NCBI RefSeq assembly: GCF_905147365.1
Contig: NC_056419.1
Coordinates: 9,741,501 to 9,805,500, forward strand
Reading direction: 5' to 3'
DNA length: 64,000 nucleotides
Source of the DNA: Aricia agestis
Taxonomy: Eukaryota > Arthropoda > Insecta > Lepidoptera > Lycaenidae
Shown: positions 36,612-47,743 of the stretch, piece by piece
How positions within the stretch are numbered: the stretch's first letter is position 1
Layout of the letters: each line of letters opens with the position of its first letter
The notes under the pieces: generated by a model
What the model was told of the DNA's origin: nothing
The model's database searches: none
What the model saw: only the letters and a program-made list of their open reading frames with translations
Made by a program: the position numbers and the translations under genes

Positions 36612-36848
36612 TCCATACAGATATTATAAATTTGAAAGTGTGTCTGTCTGTCTGTTATGCTTCACAGTTAAGCTGCTAAACCAATTTTAATGTTTGGTTT
36701 ACACTATACAGATACCTACATAACTTATTACTACTCCATTACAACTTAGTCCCAGGAAAATACATAGGATAGTTTTTAACGTGGAAAAATGTACGGTTTC
36801 CGAGCGATAAATAGATTTCGGTGCAAAGGAATTGCGGGTGTCATCTAG
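36612..36848 (+). mobile_element. Lep1 Helitron
   Basis: Starts TCCATACAGATATTATAAA, contains GTGTGTCTGTCTGTCTG and AAATACATAGGATAG, ends GGGTGTCATCTAG (CTAG 36845-36848). Nested in the element at 36431-37160. Confidence 0.8.
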
Positions 36849-36905
36849 TAAAAAATAATGTGTGATTTCAACTGTCTGTCTATCGCGGTTCCGGAGATAC
36901 AGCAG

Positions 36906-37069
36906 CCCTAGTAGACAAGTGGCAAGCGATTATCGTAAACGCTAACAAAATGTATGCGATTTGACGTAAGTTATCGCTTCGCTAGCGAATACTTTAAATG
37001 TCAAATCCCATACATTTTGTGACGTTGGCGTTGGCGTTTACGATAATCGCTTGCCGCTTGTCTAGGCCC
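36906..37069. mobile_element. MITE family 2, copy 1
   Basis: Ends CCCTAGTAGACAAG... and the inverse of CTTGTCTAGGCCC, arms GGCAAGCGATTATCGTAAAC on both sides and inner arms around GATTTGAC.TAAGT. Other copies: 51306-51471 (complete) and 38514-38555 (right end only). Confidence 0.75.
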
Positions 37070-37160
37070 TCAGACCACCAAGGTGTTGACAGACAACGAA
37101 GTAATATTAGGTTAGTATTAAAAGGGTCCCGTTTTTCCCTTTGGGTACCGAACCCTAAAA

Positions 37161-38145
37161 ACATGTCGACCTCCTCTAACACGGTCGGTTGAAATTTAAA
37201 ATCGTTTGAAATCGAATCGTGGCTATCAAAAAAGTCACCGCCAGTTTGTTCAGCGATTAGCAGTAGCGGGATGTCGCCGGGAGTCCGGGTGTAAAATTTG
37301 TTCAGTGTGTTAGTTTAAATCAAAATAACTTTTTTAAATTGACCCCCTACCTCGCGGTGGACGTAAACGATCTTGAATCTTAAAAAACTGGATTTATCAC
37401 ATAGCCTAACGCATACCGCAGTAGCCTAACGTGTTCATTACTATTCTTTTTTTAAGATATAATGGAAATTCTAAGTGTACGTCGAATACCGTAGCCATCA
37501 TATCTCTACAATTAGTTTAAATAGACTTATTATAAAGAGAAGAGTTTGTTAATTTTCAAAAGGGTAGATAACTACTGTGTCGTTTTTGATGCAATTTGGC
37601 AAAGACATAAAGTAGATCACTAGGAAGTTTAAAATAAACTTTTCTAACTCTTAACTATGTTTATACGCGGGCGGAGTCTTGCCTTTTATACCTATTATGT
37701 GCACACATCTCAATTCGCAGCTACTAGTGTTTATTAAATGTGTTATCATTATGCATATTTATATAATACACATCTTTGAGGTTCTCTACAAGAAGAGACT
37801 GAAGAATTTGATACTTATTGCTATGGTAATAAGAACAACAAAAAACAACCACCTGTTTACCGAGGGGCGGCGCCTGTTCTGTATGTATTCACCCCTTCAT
37901 GTCGGTAGTCACGGTAATGTATTTAAATTTTAGAATAAAGTTTGTGCTTAGATACTTGTAAAATTAATTGGTTCGATTTTGGTTTATTATAATTCTTCAC
38001 TTAATATTATCGGTTTTAATTCCATCGGTAACTGGTCAGCGATTATTTTATTGGTTACAGAAATATACGTTTTTTTTTTAATCATTGATGATATTTTGAG
38101 CGTAAAGGATATTTTAATGTATATCTTATTTATTAGTATTTTTTT
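37161..38145. other. Intergenic DNA
   Basis: No repeat family or gene recognised; reading frames here are short and unsupported. Confidence 0.5.
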
Positions 38146-38240
38146 ACAAAATAAGGGGGAAACGAGCAAACGAGACACCTGATGGAAAGCAACTGGACAC
38201 TCGCGACATCAGAAGAGCTGCAGGTGCGTTTATGTCTCCT
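38146..38240 (-). mobile_element. SINE family A / LINE tail fragment
   Basis: AATAAGGGGGAAACGAGCAAACG then GATGGAAAGCAACTGGACACTCG and CATCAGAAGAGCTGCAGG: the 3' tail only, with a small deletion. Confidence 0.65.
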
Positions 38241-38348
38241 AAGTTTTATAACGTTCGAGTCGACATTATTGCAGTCATTTGCATCGATGTATATTATACT
38301 CGTAGCATATTATAATATTAAATAGCGCTCAGTAGCATTTGATTGCAA

Positions 38349-38350
<2 letters not shown>

Positions 38351-38412
<62 letters not shown>
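38351..38412. repeat. (TA)n microsatellite
   Basis: About 31 uninterrupted TA units, followed by TTTA units and a T run. Confidence 0.95.
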
Positions 38413-38417
<5 letters not shown>

Positions 38418-38429
38418 TTATTTATTTTT

Positions 38430-38502
38430 TTTTTTTATGGGAAAATGTACGGTTTCTGTAAAATTCCAAATTTACGCGGGCGAAGCCGCGCGGGACATCT
38501 AG
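38430..38502 (+). mobile_element. Helitron 3' end
   Basis: GGGAAAATGTACGGTTTC then GCGGGCGAAGCCGCGCGGGA and CATCTAG (CTAG 38499-38502). The 5' part may have been lost or replaced by the TA tract. Confidence 0.6.
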
Positions 38503-38513
38503 TAATATATATT

Positions 38514-38555
38514 TTGTTGCCGTTTACGATAATCACTTGCCACTTGTTTACTAGG
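38514..38555. mobile_element. MITE family 2, right-end fragment
   Basis: GCCGTTTACGATAATCACTTGCC and GTTTACTAGGGC match the right end of the copies at 36906 and 51306. Confidence 0.6.
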
Positions 38556-39071
38556 GCCGATCGGATCCGAGTCGCTTTTCTCTAAACCACGGAGGCGTCT
38601 GCATCATTTAAATGACGTCTAATATTTGGACCCCAAAAAAGTTCCTCGCTACAATTCTTACACGGATCTTTTACGACCCCCTTATGGGTCAGAATGTTTT
38701 CACATTTACGCTTAACGATCTGTCGGCGCGCCACAATGACGTTTGGGCGGACCGGCCGCGCATGCTCTCTTTATCTGCCTCACGTTCCCTTGTTTTATTT
38801 ATTAGAAAGATTTATTATTTACAGCGGCACACACACGATGTGTCACGAATGTGGACGAAAGGGGGTATGTTAATGCGACGCCCGCACGTGATCTTTTTTT
38901 TTGCGCTTCGCTCCAGTAATTAGTTTTACTTCCTGAAAAGATGAAGGTAAGAGGACCATACGATGTTAGCAACAAAGCGATCGTCGAAAAAGCACGTGAT
39001 GCATGTGAAAAGTAAATAAAATGTTGTGGTTGATAAGTAATGAACAAAAGCTCGTGTTTTGTTGACAAACT

Positions 39072-39760
39072 ATAGTATTTTAAAAAGATAAAACCGACTT
39101 CAAATTGTACGTAATTAAGTATTAAAATTCCCTATCTCAAAAACTACTGAACCGATTTTGATGAAACGTGCAGTATTCCCTAAGTTCAACAATACCTAGT
39201 ACAACAAATTAAAAAGAATCAATTAAATCGCACTTGTAGTTCCGGAGATATGCGTGCACAAACATAAAAACATACATTTTACATACACTTTTGAAATTTG
39301 GCACATTTGTTCAGAAGCTGCTATAGATTAACATATTCAAGAACTGGACAGTTCTGGAAATATATATATTTTTTTATTAATGAAATAAGGGGGCAAACGA
39401 GCAAACGGGTCACCTGATGGAAAGCAACTTCCGTCGCCCATGGACACTCGCAGCATCAGAAGAGCTGCATGTGCGTTGCCGGCCTTTTAAGAGGGAATAG
39501 GGTAATAGGGTAGGGTAGGGAAGGGAAGGGAATAGGGGAGGGTAGGAAAGGGAATAGGGTAGGGGATTGGGCCTCCGGTAAACTCACTCACTCGGCGAAA
39601 CACAGCGCAAGCGCTGTTTCACGCCGGTTTTCTGTGAGAACGTGGTATTTATCCGGTCGAGCCGGCCCATTCGTGCCGAAGCATGGCTCTCCCACGTTAC
39701 ATACATATAACATACGTGTTGAATTGATAACCTCCTTTTTTTAAGTAGGTTAAAAAAGAT
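39072..39760. mobile_element. ACCGACTTC-type element interrupted by a SINE
   Basis: Left part (39090-39360: AAAACCGACTTC, AAACTACTGAACCGATTTTG) and right part (39698-39760: AACCTCCTTTTTTTAAGTAGG) flank a complete family A SINE at 39368-39697. Confidence 0.5.
39368..39697 (-). mobile_element. SINE family A, copy 2 (complete)
   Basis: Minus-strand head ACGTGGGAGAGCCATGCTTC, a body with CAGCGCTTGCGCTGTG, a C-rich/G-rich run, then a LINE-like tail CCTCTTAAAAGGCCGGCAAC...GCTCGTTTGCCCCCTTATT. The tail matches the LINE end at 6630-6760. Copies at 40554 and 42790 are nearly identical, so the family was active fairly recently. Confidence 0.8.
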
Positions 39761-39839
39761 TTTATTTTATGATTTATAGAGTAAAAAAATTACATTCGTA
39801 GTCCCTATAGTACCTATGTAAAATATATAATATAAATTC

Positions 39840-39995
39840 CTAAATTATGCAAGCGAAGCCGAGCGGAACATCTAGCTATATATAATAAAATCGTAGAAAA
39901 GTCAATTCTGTATATTGAATATTTTTGTACAATAAATAATACTTGGGATGCGATCTACTATGCTAACACGGACGAAGTCGCGGGCAACAGCTAGT
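39840..39995 (+). mobile_element. Two Helitron 3'-end scraps
   Basis: GCAAGCGAAGCCGAGCGGAA...CATCTAG (about 39848-39877) and ACGGACGAAGTCGCGGGCAA CAGCTAG (about 39968-39995). Confidence 0.5.
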
Positions 39996-40553
39996 ATAAT
40001 ATATAGCCTGAAAAACAAACAAAATACGATATTTATCATAATATTATAATTTATAATATATAAATTAACTATCAGAGTTTCTGAACTGTACATGGAGATT
40101 GTAAGCACTTGTAAACGATCCCAGGGGCCTTGGGTCGCATAAAACAATTATCGCGCGAAGACTTATTAATTTAATGTTTATGGATGTAAAGTAACGAGTG
40201 ATTAGAACACTGGGGACGGGACATAAAAGTATATACCTCTATACTTGTTAATTAAATATATGTACTTGTTATTAAGGCCGTGACCTTACAGAAATAGATT
40301 TTATATTTTGTATCAATTCGTCAGTAAATTGTTATCTTATTAGCTGAGTTTAATTGCTTGTAGTATCGGGTTGACCTAAAAAGAATTAAGTTATTGCAAA
40401 GCTAAGAAATTAACTTTTGTGTAGAAAACTAAACTGGTTTTTGGTAGCCGTTTTCGCGAGTTTGGTATATGTACTTAAATTCATGTTAATAACTTAACTG
40501 GTGAATACTTATTTCTTATTAGATTAGTGGAACATATTTTGCATTATAATATC

Positions 40554-40883
40554 TTTTTTTTTATGAAATAAGGGGGCAAGCGAGCAAACGGGTCACCTGA
40601 TGAATGAAAGCAACTTCCGTCGCCCATGGACACTCGCAGGATCAGAAGAGCTGCATGTGCGTTGCCGGCTTTTTAAGAGGGAATAGGGTAATAGGGGAGG
40701 GTAGGGAAGGGAAGGGAATAGGGGAGGGTAGGAAAGGGAATAGGGTAGGGGATTGGGCCTCCGGTAAACTCACTCACTCGGCGAAACACAGCGCAAGCGC
40801 TGTTTCACGCCGGTTTTCTGTGAGGACGTGGTATTTCTCCGGTCGAGCCGGCCCATTCGTGCCGAAGCATGGCTCTCCCACGT
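40554..40883 (-). mobile_element. SINE family A, copy 3 (complete)
   Basis: Same layout as 39368-39697, with a small duplication in GATGAATGAAAGC. The minus-strand head ends at 40883. Confidence 0.8.
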
Positions 40884-41688
40884 AATCTTTATTATAGGCC
40901 CACACTTATAGATTGCTCAGGATAAATGGAAGGGGTGATTAATTAAAAGCTTTTATTTTTAAAGTATCTTTGATATGCAAGGACAGGGATCAATATAATA
41001 ATACATATATTATTTAAAACATCACTTGCACTTAAAAAGTGTAAACAAATTGCGCTCGTACTTGACCTGCGTATTATGACCGAGTGCAAACACAAACCTT
41101 TGACAACCGACCACAGATATAGATCAAGATAGATACCGCATGTTCCTCCATTTGTATGATAACGAGCGTGCCACTTTTATCCTACCTATTGTGACGTACC
41201 GATGATAAGAAACATGTTCATTATCTAGGCCAACGTTTCTATTCGAATTTCTTCGGCTCAATACGGCACAATTAGGCATTTTTAAAATTCCGATTGACGT
41301 CCGATTCCGAACAGTGAAGCGCAGACTAAAGAACAGACTTCCGAAAGACGAGCATTGCTCGTCATTTGGAAACGCGATATTGCACGCGAAGTAGGCGTAG
41401 CATACACATGCGGTATCTATCTTAATCTATGTGCAACCAATAAGTACTGTTTGTTCCTCTCAATATTTCGAATTTCGAATATTAGGCAAAGATCGGAGCA
41501 GACGGACTATTAGCACATAGGTACAGTAAATAATCCGACCAAAATCCGACATGTTGCACACGTCAGAATATTGACAGAAACGTTGTCAAACAAAATTTTT
41601 TGTCTATGCTGGTGCTGCCCCTAGCGTGAAAACATTGCAACAATACATTGCAAAAAATTTAAGTATAATAAGAGAGAGATTTTATTGC

Positions 41689-41878
41689 TATACTGTACTC
41701 GGCGAAACATGGCGGTAGCGGTCATTTACTTCCTGTCAAAAACTTGTCATTTTCTATATAAACAGCGATTGACAATGAAGTGTCAGATGTTGTGAATCGC
41801 GGCTTTGTATAGAAAATGACAAGGTTTTTTACAGGGAGTCAATGACCGCTACCGCCATGTTTCGCCGAGTACAGTATA
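41689..41878. mobile_element. Palindromic MITE, 190 bp
   Basis: Arms of about 68 bp (TATACTGTACTCGGCGAAAC... through CTTGTCATTTTCTATA) are inverted with few mismatches around a 50-base centre. Confidence 0.8.
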
Positions 41879-41889
41879 GATTGTATTTT

Positions 41890-41962
41890 AGGTGTTTTAG
41901 CTTATTCGAAGACGTAACAGAGACAGACAGACACAGTTTCGCTTATATAATATTAGTATTGA
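41890..41962 (-). mobile_element. Helitron 5'-end fragment
   Basis: Minus strand: ATACTAATATTATATAAGCG, then the GTCTGTCTGTCTCTGT block; the rest is absent. Confidence 0.5.
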
Positions 41963-42199
41963 AGATCATTCAATCACGTTGCAAGCGCCATGTCATTTAG
42001 CGATGCGTTATGTAAAAATTCCATAACTACATTTTTTTTATTTCTAACCACAGCTTCAACAGCAAACTGTTGAAACTTGGAAAGCAATTTGACTAACTGC
42101 CGCATTCAGAGACGAATATTAATTACTTAACTGTAATTAAATGAAGATTAGAAAATAAGCCCCATTCATTATCTGTCTAATTCTTTATTAAATTGAAGT

Positions 42200-42713
42200 T
42201 TAAGAGGATACCACAGCAGCTAGAGAAATGAAAAAAAAGTACGTGTAATGTCTATAGCTGTCTCCCTTACCTCAAGCCTATACCGCAGAACGCGATAGAG
42301 ACAACTGCAGAAAATCCAGAAAATCAACGATTCGTTGTCCCCTGATTCCTTCTTCAAAACTTAACCGATTTAAGTACTTTTTTCATTAAAGATTAAAAAA
42401 AGGCTTGAGCTGTGTTCCTATGTTTTGCTTTTTTTGTATAATCTATCCAAATCTGTTTTCTGGACGTTTGAACACAGTGGAAAATCTGGCCATTTTTTTG
42501 GGTTTTTGAACGTTCATATCTTATTATTAAATTATTCCTTCCTTTTTTTCATAATTTAATATAATTAAATTATGAAAAAAAGGAAAACATAGGGACATTG
42601 TATTAGTGGCCGTAGATATTCAGGAAAAAAATTATAACTCTACTAGCATTATCCAGGGAGGAAACAGGGGACAGCGTTTGTATGGGAAAAATGGCGGTGT
42701 GGAATCCTCTTAA
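42200..42713. mobile_element. TTAA-flanked inverted-repeat element
   Basis: TTAAGAGGATACCACA at the left and the inverse of TTAAGAGGATTCCACA at the right; TTAA on each side fits piggyBac-type insertion. A 20-bp perfect hairpin (AAAAAAGG arms, near 42541-42583) lies inside. No transposase frame. Confidence 0.6.
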
Positions 42714-42789
42714 TAGTCATCATTAAATGGGTCAGAGTGCGAGTATTTGCTTCTTAAATATAAGGATTAAAGCTTATTATTATTATTAT

Positions 42790-43101
42790 TTTTAATGAAA
42801 TAAGGGGGCAAACGAGCAAACGGGTCACCTGATGGAAAGCAACTTCCGTCGCCCATGGACACTCGCAGCATCAGAAGAGCTGCAAGCCTTTTAAGAGGGA
42901 ATAGGGTAACAGGGGAGGATAGGGAAGGGAAGGGAATAGGGGAGGGTAGGGAAGGGAATAGGGTAGGGGATTGGGCCTCCGGTAAACTCACTCACTCGGC
43001 GAAACACAGCGCAAGCGCTGTTTCACGCCGGTTTTCTGTGAGAACGTGGTATTTCTCAGGTCGAGCCGGCCCATTCGTGCCGAAGCATGGCTCTCCCACG
43101 T
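42790..43101 (-). mobile_element. SINE family A, copy 4
   Basis: Like copies 2 and 3 but lacks a short piece (GTGCGTTGCCGG) between the tail and the G-rich run. Confidence 0.8.
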
Positions 43102-44364
43102 TTAAAATTATTAAATTTATATTTATATATTTTTTATATTTTTACCACTCCATTGTGTTATGAATTATGATTAATGCACTAAGGTTATAAAACTGAATAC
43201 TAATAATAAAAATTGCAAAGCGAACGTTTTTATGTCCGTTAATTAAATATTATTAATAACAGTATAATAAATATATTTTTATAGTTGCAAGTTTCAATTT
43301 ATCTTCAAGTATAAGGTTAAGACATCATCCAAATCAAATACTTAAAGCACCTAAGTCCTAACTTAAAATCTAAGTAGATCACTTACGATGAACCTTATAG
43401 CTTTTGGTACTTTGCAGATTCCATTTTTTTTCCACCTTTGCATTAAAAATTTAACGAAAATGGATTATTTAGCAGAATTGTGTTATCACGTTCACACTAT
43501 CAATCATTAATTGACATCAAAAATGATACATTGATGATGGTAGCTGAAGAATGAAACAATTATTGACTGGCGGAATGCGAGCATCTATTACGTGAGAACA
43601 TAGAAACTGTACTTACATGTCACATGAATTTTCTGCCAATGACAGCGCGGAATGGGCGCAAAAAGCGCAGGCGAGATGACACGACTACCGTCTAATTGGC
43701 CTTAGAAAAAACAGCTCACTAGGCACCAGGCAATTATAAAGTAAAACTAAATGAAGTGAGAGTCGCTAGGCCATTAGGAGGGAACGCCGGCAATGCTGGC
43801 GCCAATTCTCTTTCTTCGAAAATAACTTTGTATGCGAGGTTCACTCATAAAACAAAATATAAAGAACTACTCTTGAAATTGATTTGATTATGAAAATGTG
43901 ATACGATGTTGCTTTGATTAAGATTCGACTAACTCGAATCGTATATGTCGGGAATACCAAATCCTACTGAGATCGAGTTGATCGGCAGTCCATTACTCTT
44001 TTGCTGGAGATTGAAGCGACATTCGAGGGATTAGAATCGCGCCCCATAAGGAGATGTTATCTGGTGTCTCCACAGCGGTATGTTACAAAGCCGAACCGTA
44101 CTTTCCTGGCTGTAAAAATGGTTGAGAAATTATAGCTATTAGATACTGTTTCTGGTTGGTACTGTGAGTAATTATGATACAGGAACTCTTGATGAACTCA
44201 TCGTAGTTTTATTTCAGCCTTTTATGAAGTAATGGCGTTTACCTCCATTGGATATTATTATATCACTTTGAGCGAGTACTTTAACGCGCGGCCACTACTT
44301 AGTACTTTGCCCTTTAGTAAAGCTACGAAATTGAATACGTAACGCCTGTAAATACTCTTTTTTC
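43102..44364. other. Intergenic DNA
   Basis: No gene or repeat family recognised; 43730-43830 is slightly GC-richer. Confidence 0.5.
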
Positions 44365-45155
44365 AGGGTTCCGTATTCAATAAGGAACCCTTATAGTTTC
44401 GGTCTGTCCGTCCATCTGTCTGTCTGTCTATTCACGGTTTTGCTCAGAGACTATACAAAGCTGTGGCATGAATGCACTATACAATGTTAATTATGCCGAC
44501 AAAATAGTACATGAAATCTTAAAAATATAATATATTTTTATGGTACCTTCCCTACACATCAAGCGGGAATGAATTTTTTTTTCGAGTCCACCCCAATCCT
44601 TATCCTGTAGGATGTTGTTGGATAGGTTTTTTAAAAATATTATGAGTATTAATAGATTATTTTCCGATTTAAGGATCTGTTTGTAAAAAATTAAGTTTAA
44701 AGTGGAAAAAATCGTTAGAGTTCAGTGGGGGGGGGGACACTCCTACCAGCTGAACGGTTGCTTCTGGAAATGTGAAAAAATCACGGGAGTAGGAAATATT
44801 CTAAATTAAAAAGGAAAACTATCCCGGCTAAGAATACTTTATAAGTTATTGAGTAACAGTCGATCAACTAAAAAAATGTATTCGGCGAAGTATAAAGAAA
44901 TAGTTCGTTCAAATTCCTTTGAAAGTAACTGAGGTGATGTTTATTTATTTTTATTTATTTATTTATTTAAGGTCGCTTTAACATCAGGGTCATTAGCGAC
45001 CACAACAAAGAATAAGCCTTTTTGTAAGCCTTTTGATGTTGTTAGTAGTGTTAAACACGTTATAAATGTACATTCAGCTACCATACAAAAATATTATCAA
45101 AAACGCGGTACTACGGAACGAATATTGCGCGTGGCCCGACACGCACTTGTTTCCT
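44365..45155 (+). mobile_element. LINE/SINE-type element with inserted (TTTA)n tail
   Basis: Starts AGGGTTCCGTATTC with a TCTGTCCGTCCATCTGTC block and ends CGCGTGGCCCGACACGCACTTG. A (TTTA)n run followed by TAAGGTCGCTTTAACATC (44940-45010) looks like a foreign LINE tail inside. A G run lies at about 44727-44736. Confidence 0.5.
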
Positions 45156-45219
45156 TCTAGGTCTCCTTAGTGATTTTGCCTCTAGCTAACTACCATACGC
45201 TGCTCACGCATTATCCCAA

Positions 45220-45400
45220 AGTGGACGATAACGCCCCCTTGTGGGCGCTGAAGACCTAAAGGGGGGCGGTGTGGCACCCATAAAAAAAACGGGGGCGTTG
45301 TGTAGAGGCTTTAAAAGTAGGTGAAACAAAGGGGGCGCCAAAATTTTTTGTTCTCAAAGTAAACAAAATATGTTTGGAGACCCCAGCGGCCAGCCCTAAA
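45220..45400. repeat. G/C-rich GGGGGCG-type repeat
   Basis: Several GGGGGCG / CGCCCCC motifs in opposite orientations (45232, 45262, 45291, 45333). Probably a degraded DNA transposon; class not resolved. Confidence 0.3.
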
Positions 45401-45816
45401 TTATAAAAATATACTGAAATCAAGCAATTAAACTTATTCCCAATGTTCATTGCTCATGCTCCGGATGCAGTACCAACCAAAATATCATAAAGTCAAATTA
45501 ATCTAAAAGCCAGACTCAATTGAAATTGCGATAATTACCGTCTACTGAGGTCACACGATCTCAAAAGTGTCCTTGTGTGCGATGTGCCAAAAGGTCGTAA
45601 GTGCTGTCGCCACAAAAAGGTCGTAAGTGACGTCGTCTACGTAGAGACATACGTCGTTTATTGAACAGCTGATGACGAAACTACGAACGGAAGCGCGGCG
45701 CGTGCCAATCTCCAGAGGTCGATAACTGGTAGCTCGGGTCAATAAAAACTTTTTATGAAATTCGGTAACAAATTGAATAATTTATGAAGCTTGTTTGTTT
45801 ATGAGAAATGTCATTA

Positions 45817-46318
45817 TTATAGTTTGTGCGTTTTATGATGATATGCGTGACACATTATAATTAACAAAACTAGGTAAGTTACCTAACAAAAATTAATCGA
45901 TTATTAAAAAAAATGAATCACTTCGTAAAGGAATTGCAATCGAAATTATCGATTTCGTATTGACATTTCAATGGTGCCGGCGAGTTAAGATGGCCGCCCT
46001 TTTTTATCGATTTTATTTCGATTCAACAGAGTCAATCTCTATTGACATAAGTTCCGTTTCATGCATCTAACATTTTTCTTAAATGTTTTCTTAACATTAA
46101 TTTTATACTCCTATTTCACAGTAAATATTTATAATTTTATATTAATAAGTTAGCATTTGGCAACTTTTCATGTTTATTCATTTACAATTATAGGAAAAAT
46201 TTGTTTTTGTAGATGGAATATAATTTATTACATTTTGATTTTTTTTTCTTGTAAAAAAACCCGTAGCAAGGAATATGAAAACTGTCACCCATATCATCTT
46301 AAAACGCACAAACTATAA
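45817..46318. mobile_element. TA-flanked inverted-repeat element, about 500 bp
   Basis: TATAGTTTGTGCGTTTTA..GATGATATG.GTGACA at both ends in inverted orientation (36 bp, about 3 mismatches), next to TA. Suggests a Tc1/mariner-type MITE. The interior carries no ORF. Confidence 0.7.
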
Positions 46319-47321
46319 TATTATTCTTAAGTGAGGAAAGGCAACGCGTATAATGTATATAGAATAGTAATTGTATTAGACACAGATACAATATTATGAA
46401 AAAAACATGTTAAAAGTATGATTTTCTTTTTTGTAAAAGGCATGAAATCCATATGAAATGAATAAATCATTAGATAAAGAAAAATTCTTTGATACACAGG
46501 TTGTTTTTCATCTGTCTGTAAGTTAAGATACTTCTTCAAAGTTTTAAGCAACTTATTGCAGTTGTTGTATTTGTATCCATTCGTTAAACGTTTTCTATGA
46601 CTTTGGTTTTACAGATTTATGCTATTTTTACAGATTATACTTTTGAAAGTATCTAATAAAAATATCCCTGTACTATCAGATAATTAGATTTATAGGCAGT
46701 AGCATATCAATCCCAGTCTTCCTCTCTCTGCCTGCTGCAATAAGTATTCTTCGAAATTTTAAATTGACCGCAATAATAGTTGGTTATCCCTGCCAATATG
46801 TTCCGGTTGGTGCCATTATTATCTAAAACCTTTCAATGTTAGTACACAAAAACAATATTTTCTAGCGTTTCGAGGTATTAAAAGGTTAACCTGACGTGTA
46901 TGACCTAGGTCCTAGGTACGAAAGGATCTTGGGAATTACGCTGAACAGACCACAGATCGACCTAGACGTGATCATATAAGTTGAGATAAAACATCATTAA
47001 TTGCTTCTTGTCAGGACTTTTTCTCTTTACTAGATACCTTTTAAGGACAGGTACCTACGTAAAAAGGAGATAAATGCCTATTATAAATATAAAAATCATA
47101 ATTGTGAAAATTTAAAGTGTTAACTCATTAATTATACTCATTCATTTGAATATTATCTGTATTTATTTATCACAAGAAAAAAACAATACTTTAATTCAGT
47201 AAAGAGCTTGTTACAATAAACGCCAGTCGAATAGCTTGTTGTGTTGTTGATAGAGACAAAACTTTCGGATAAGCTCCACAAAATATTATCCATAGACCAT
47301 ACTAATATTAAAAATTATACC

Positions 47322-47475
47322 CACTACTGTATCTCCTCGCCAGTCGCCAGAATTGATAGCGGTATCCAACCTCGAAAACCCTTTGATATGATCTTAGGGA
47401 GCCCGGGGAACATGCGCAACGAAATTAATCAGAAGATAGGAGGAGTACGAAGAATACAGTTGCTATCACTTTAGA
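47322..47475 (+). pseudogene. Dispersed repeat with conserved frame, copy 1
   Basis: Encodes ARIDSGIQPRKPFDMILGSP...RNEINQKIGGVRRIQLL before a stop. Aligned with 49815-49980 the differences fall mostly at third codon positions and the indels are 3 and 15 bases, so a coding past is likely. The protein was not recognised. The PFDMIPG-like segment loosely recalls the N-terminal PF..IPGP of some P450s; weak. Confidence 0.4.
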
Positions 47476-47605
47476 CTACAATTAAATAAAATTTATAATA
47501 TTATTTCAATTATCCTTGGTGCGAAAACTCTAAATAATAAAATAACAAAAAAAAGGATACGTGTGAACAGTCCATAGACGGCCCCAATTTTATAATAAAT
47601 AAATA

Positions 47606-47743
47606 AAATGTATATTAAAAATTATGCGAAAGTGTTATTTACCTCTTCACGCTCAAACCGCTTGTGATGAAAGGTATGGAGATACTGGGAATTTCGGGGA
47701 AAAATCTCAAATATGATGTAACGGAGTTGCAGACGTCATCTAG
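47606..47743 (+). mobile_element. Lep1 Helitron, short
   Basis: AAAATTATGCGAAAGTG, TTCACGCTCAAACCGC, GGAGATACTGGGA, and ends ACGTCATCTAG (CTAG 47740-47743). Confidence 0.65.

Larger units (their letters stand above)
36431..37160 (-). mobile_element. LINE/SINE-type element split by two insertions
   Basis: The minus-strand element begins at AGGGTTCGGTACCC (37142-37155) and ends at CACTTGGCCGATA (36431). It is broken by a complete Helitron (36612-36848) and a complete MITE (36906-37069). Same family as 15685-16157. Confidence 0.65.

Noticed and set aside
38343..38585. Frame starting with an alternating Ile-Tyr run
   Set aside because: Translation of the (TA)n microsatellite and a Helitron tail.
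40604..40885. 93-codon Gly/Arg-rich frame, and its near twin at 42855-43163
   Set aside because: Both read through copies of SINE family A; the similarity is that of the repeat, not of a gene.
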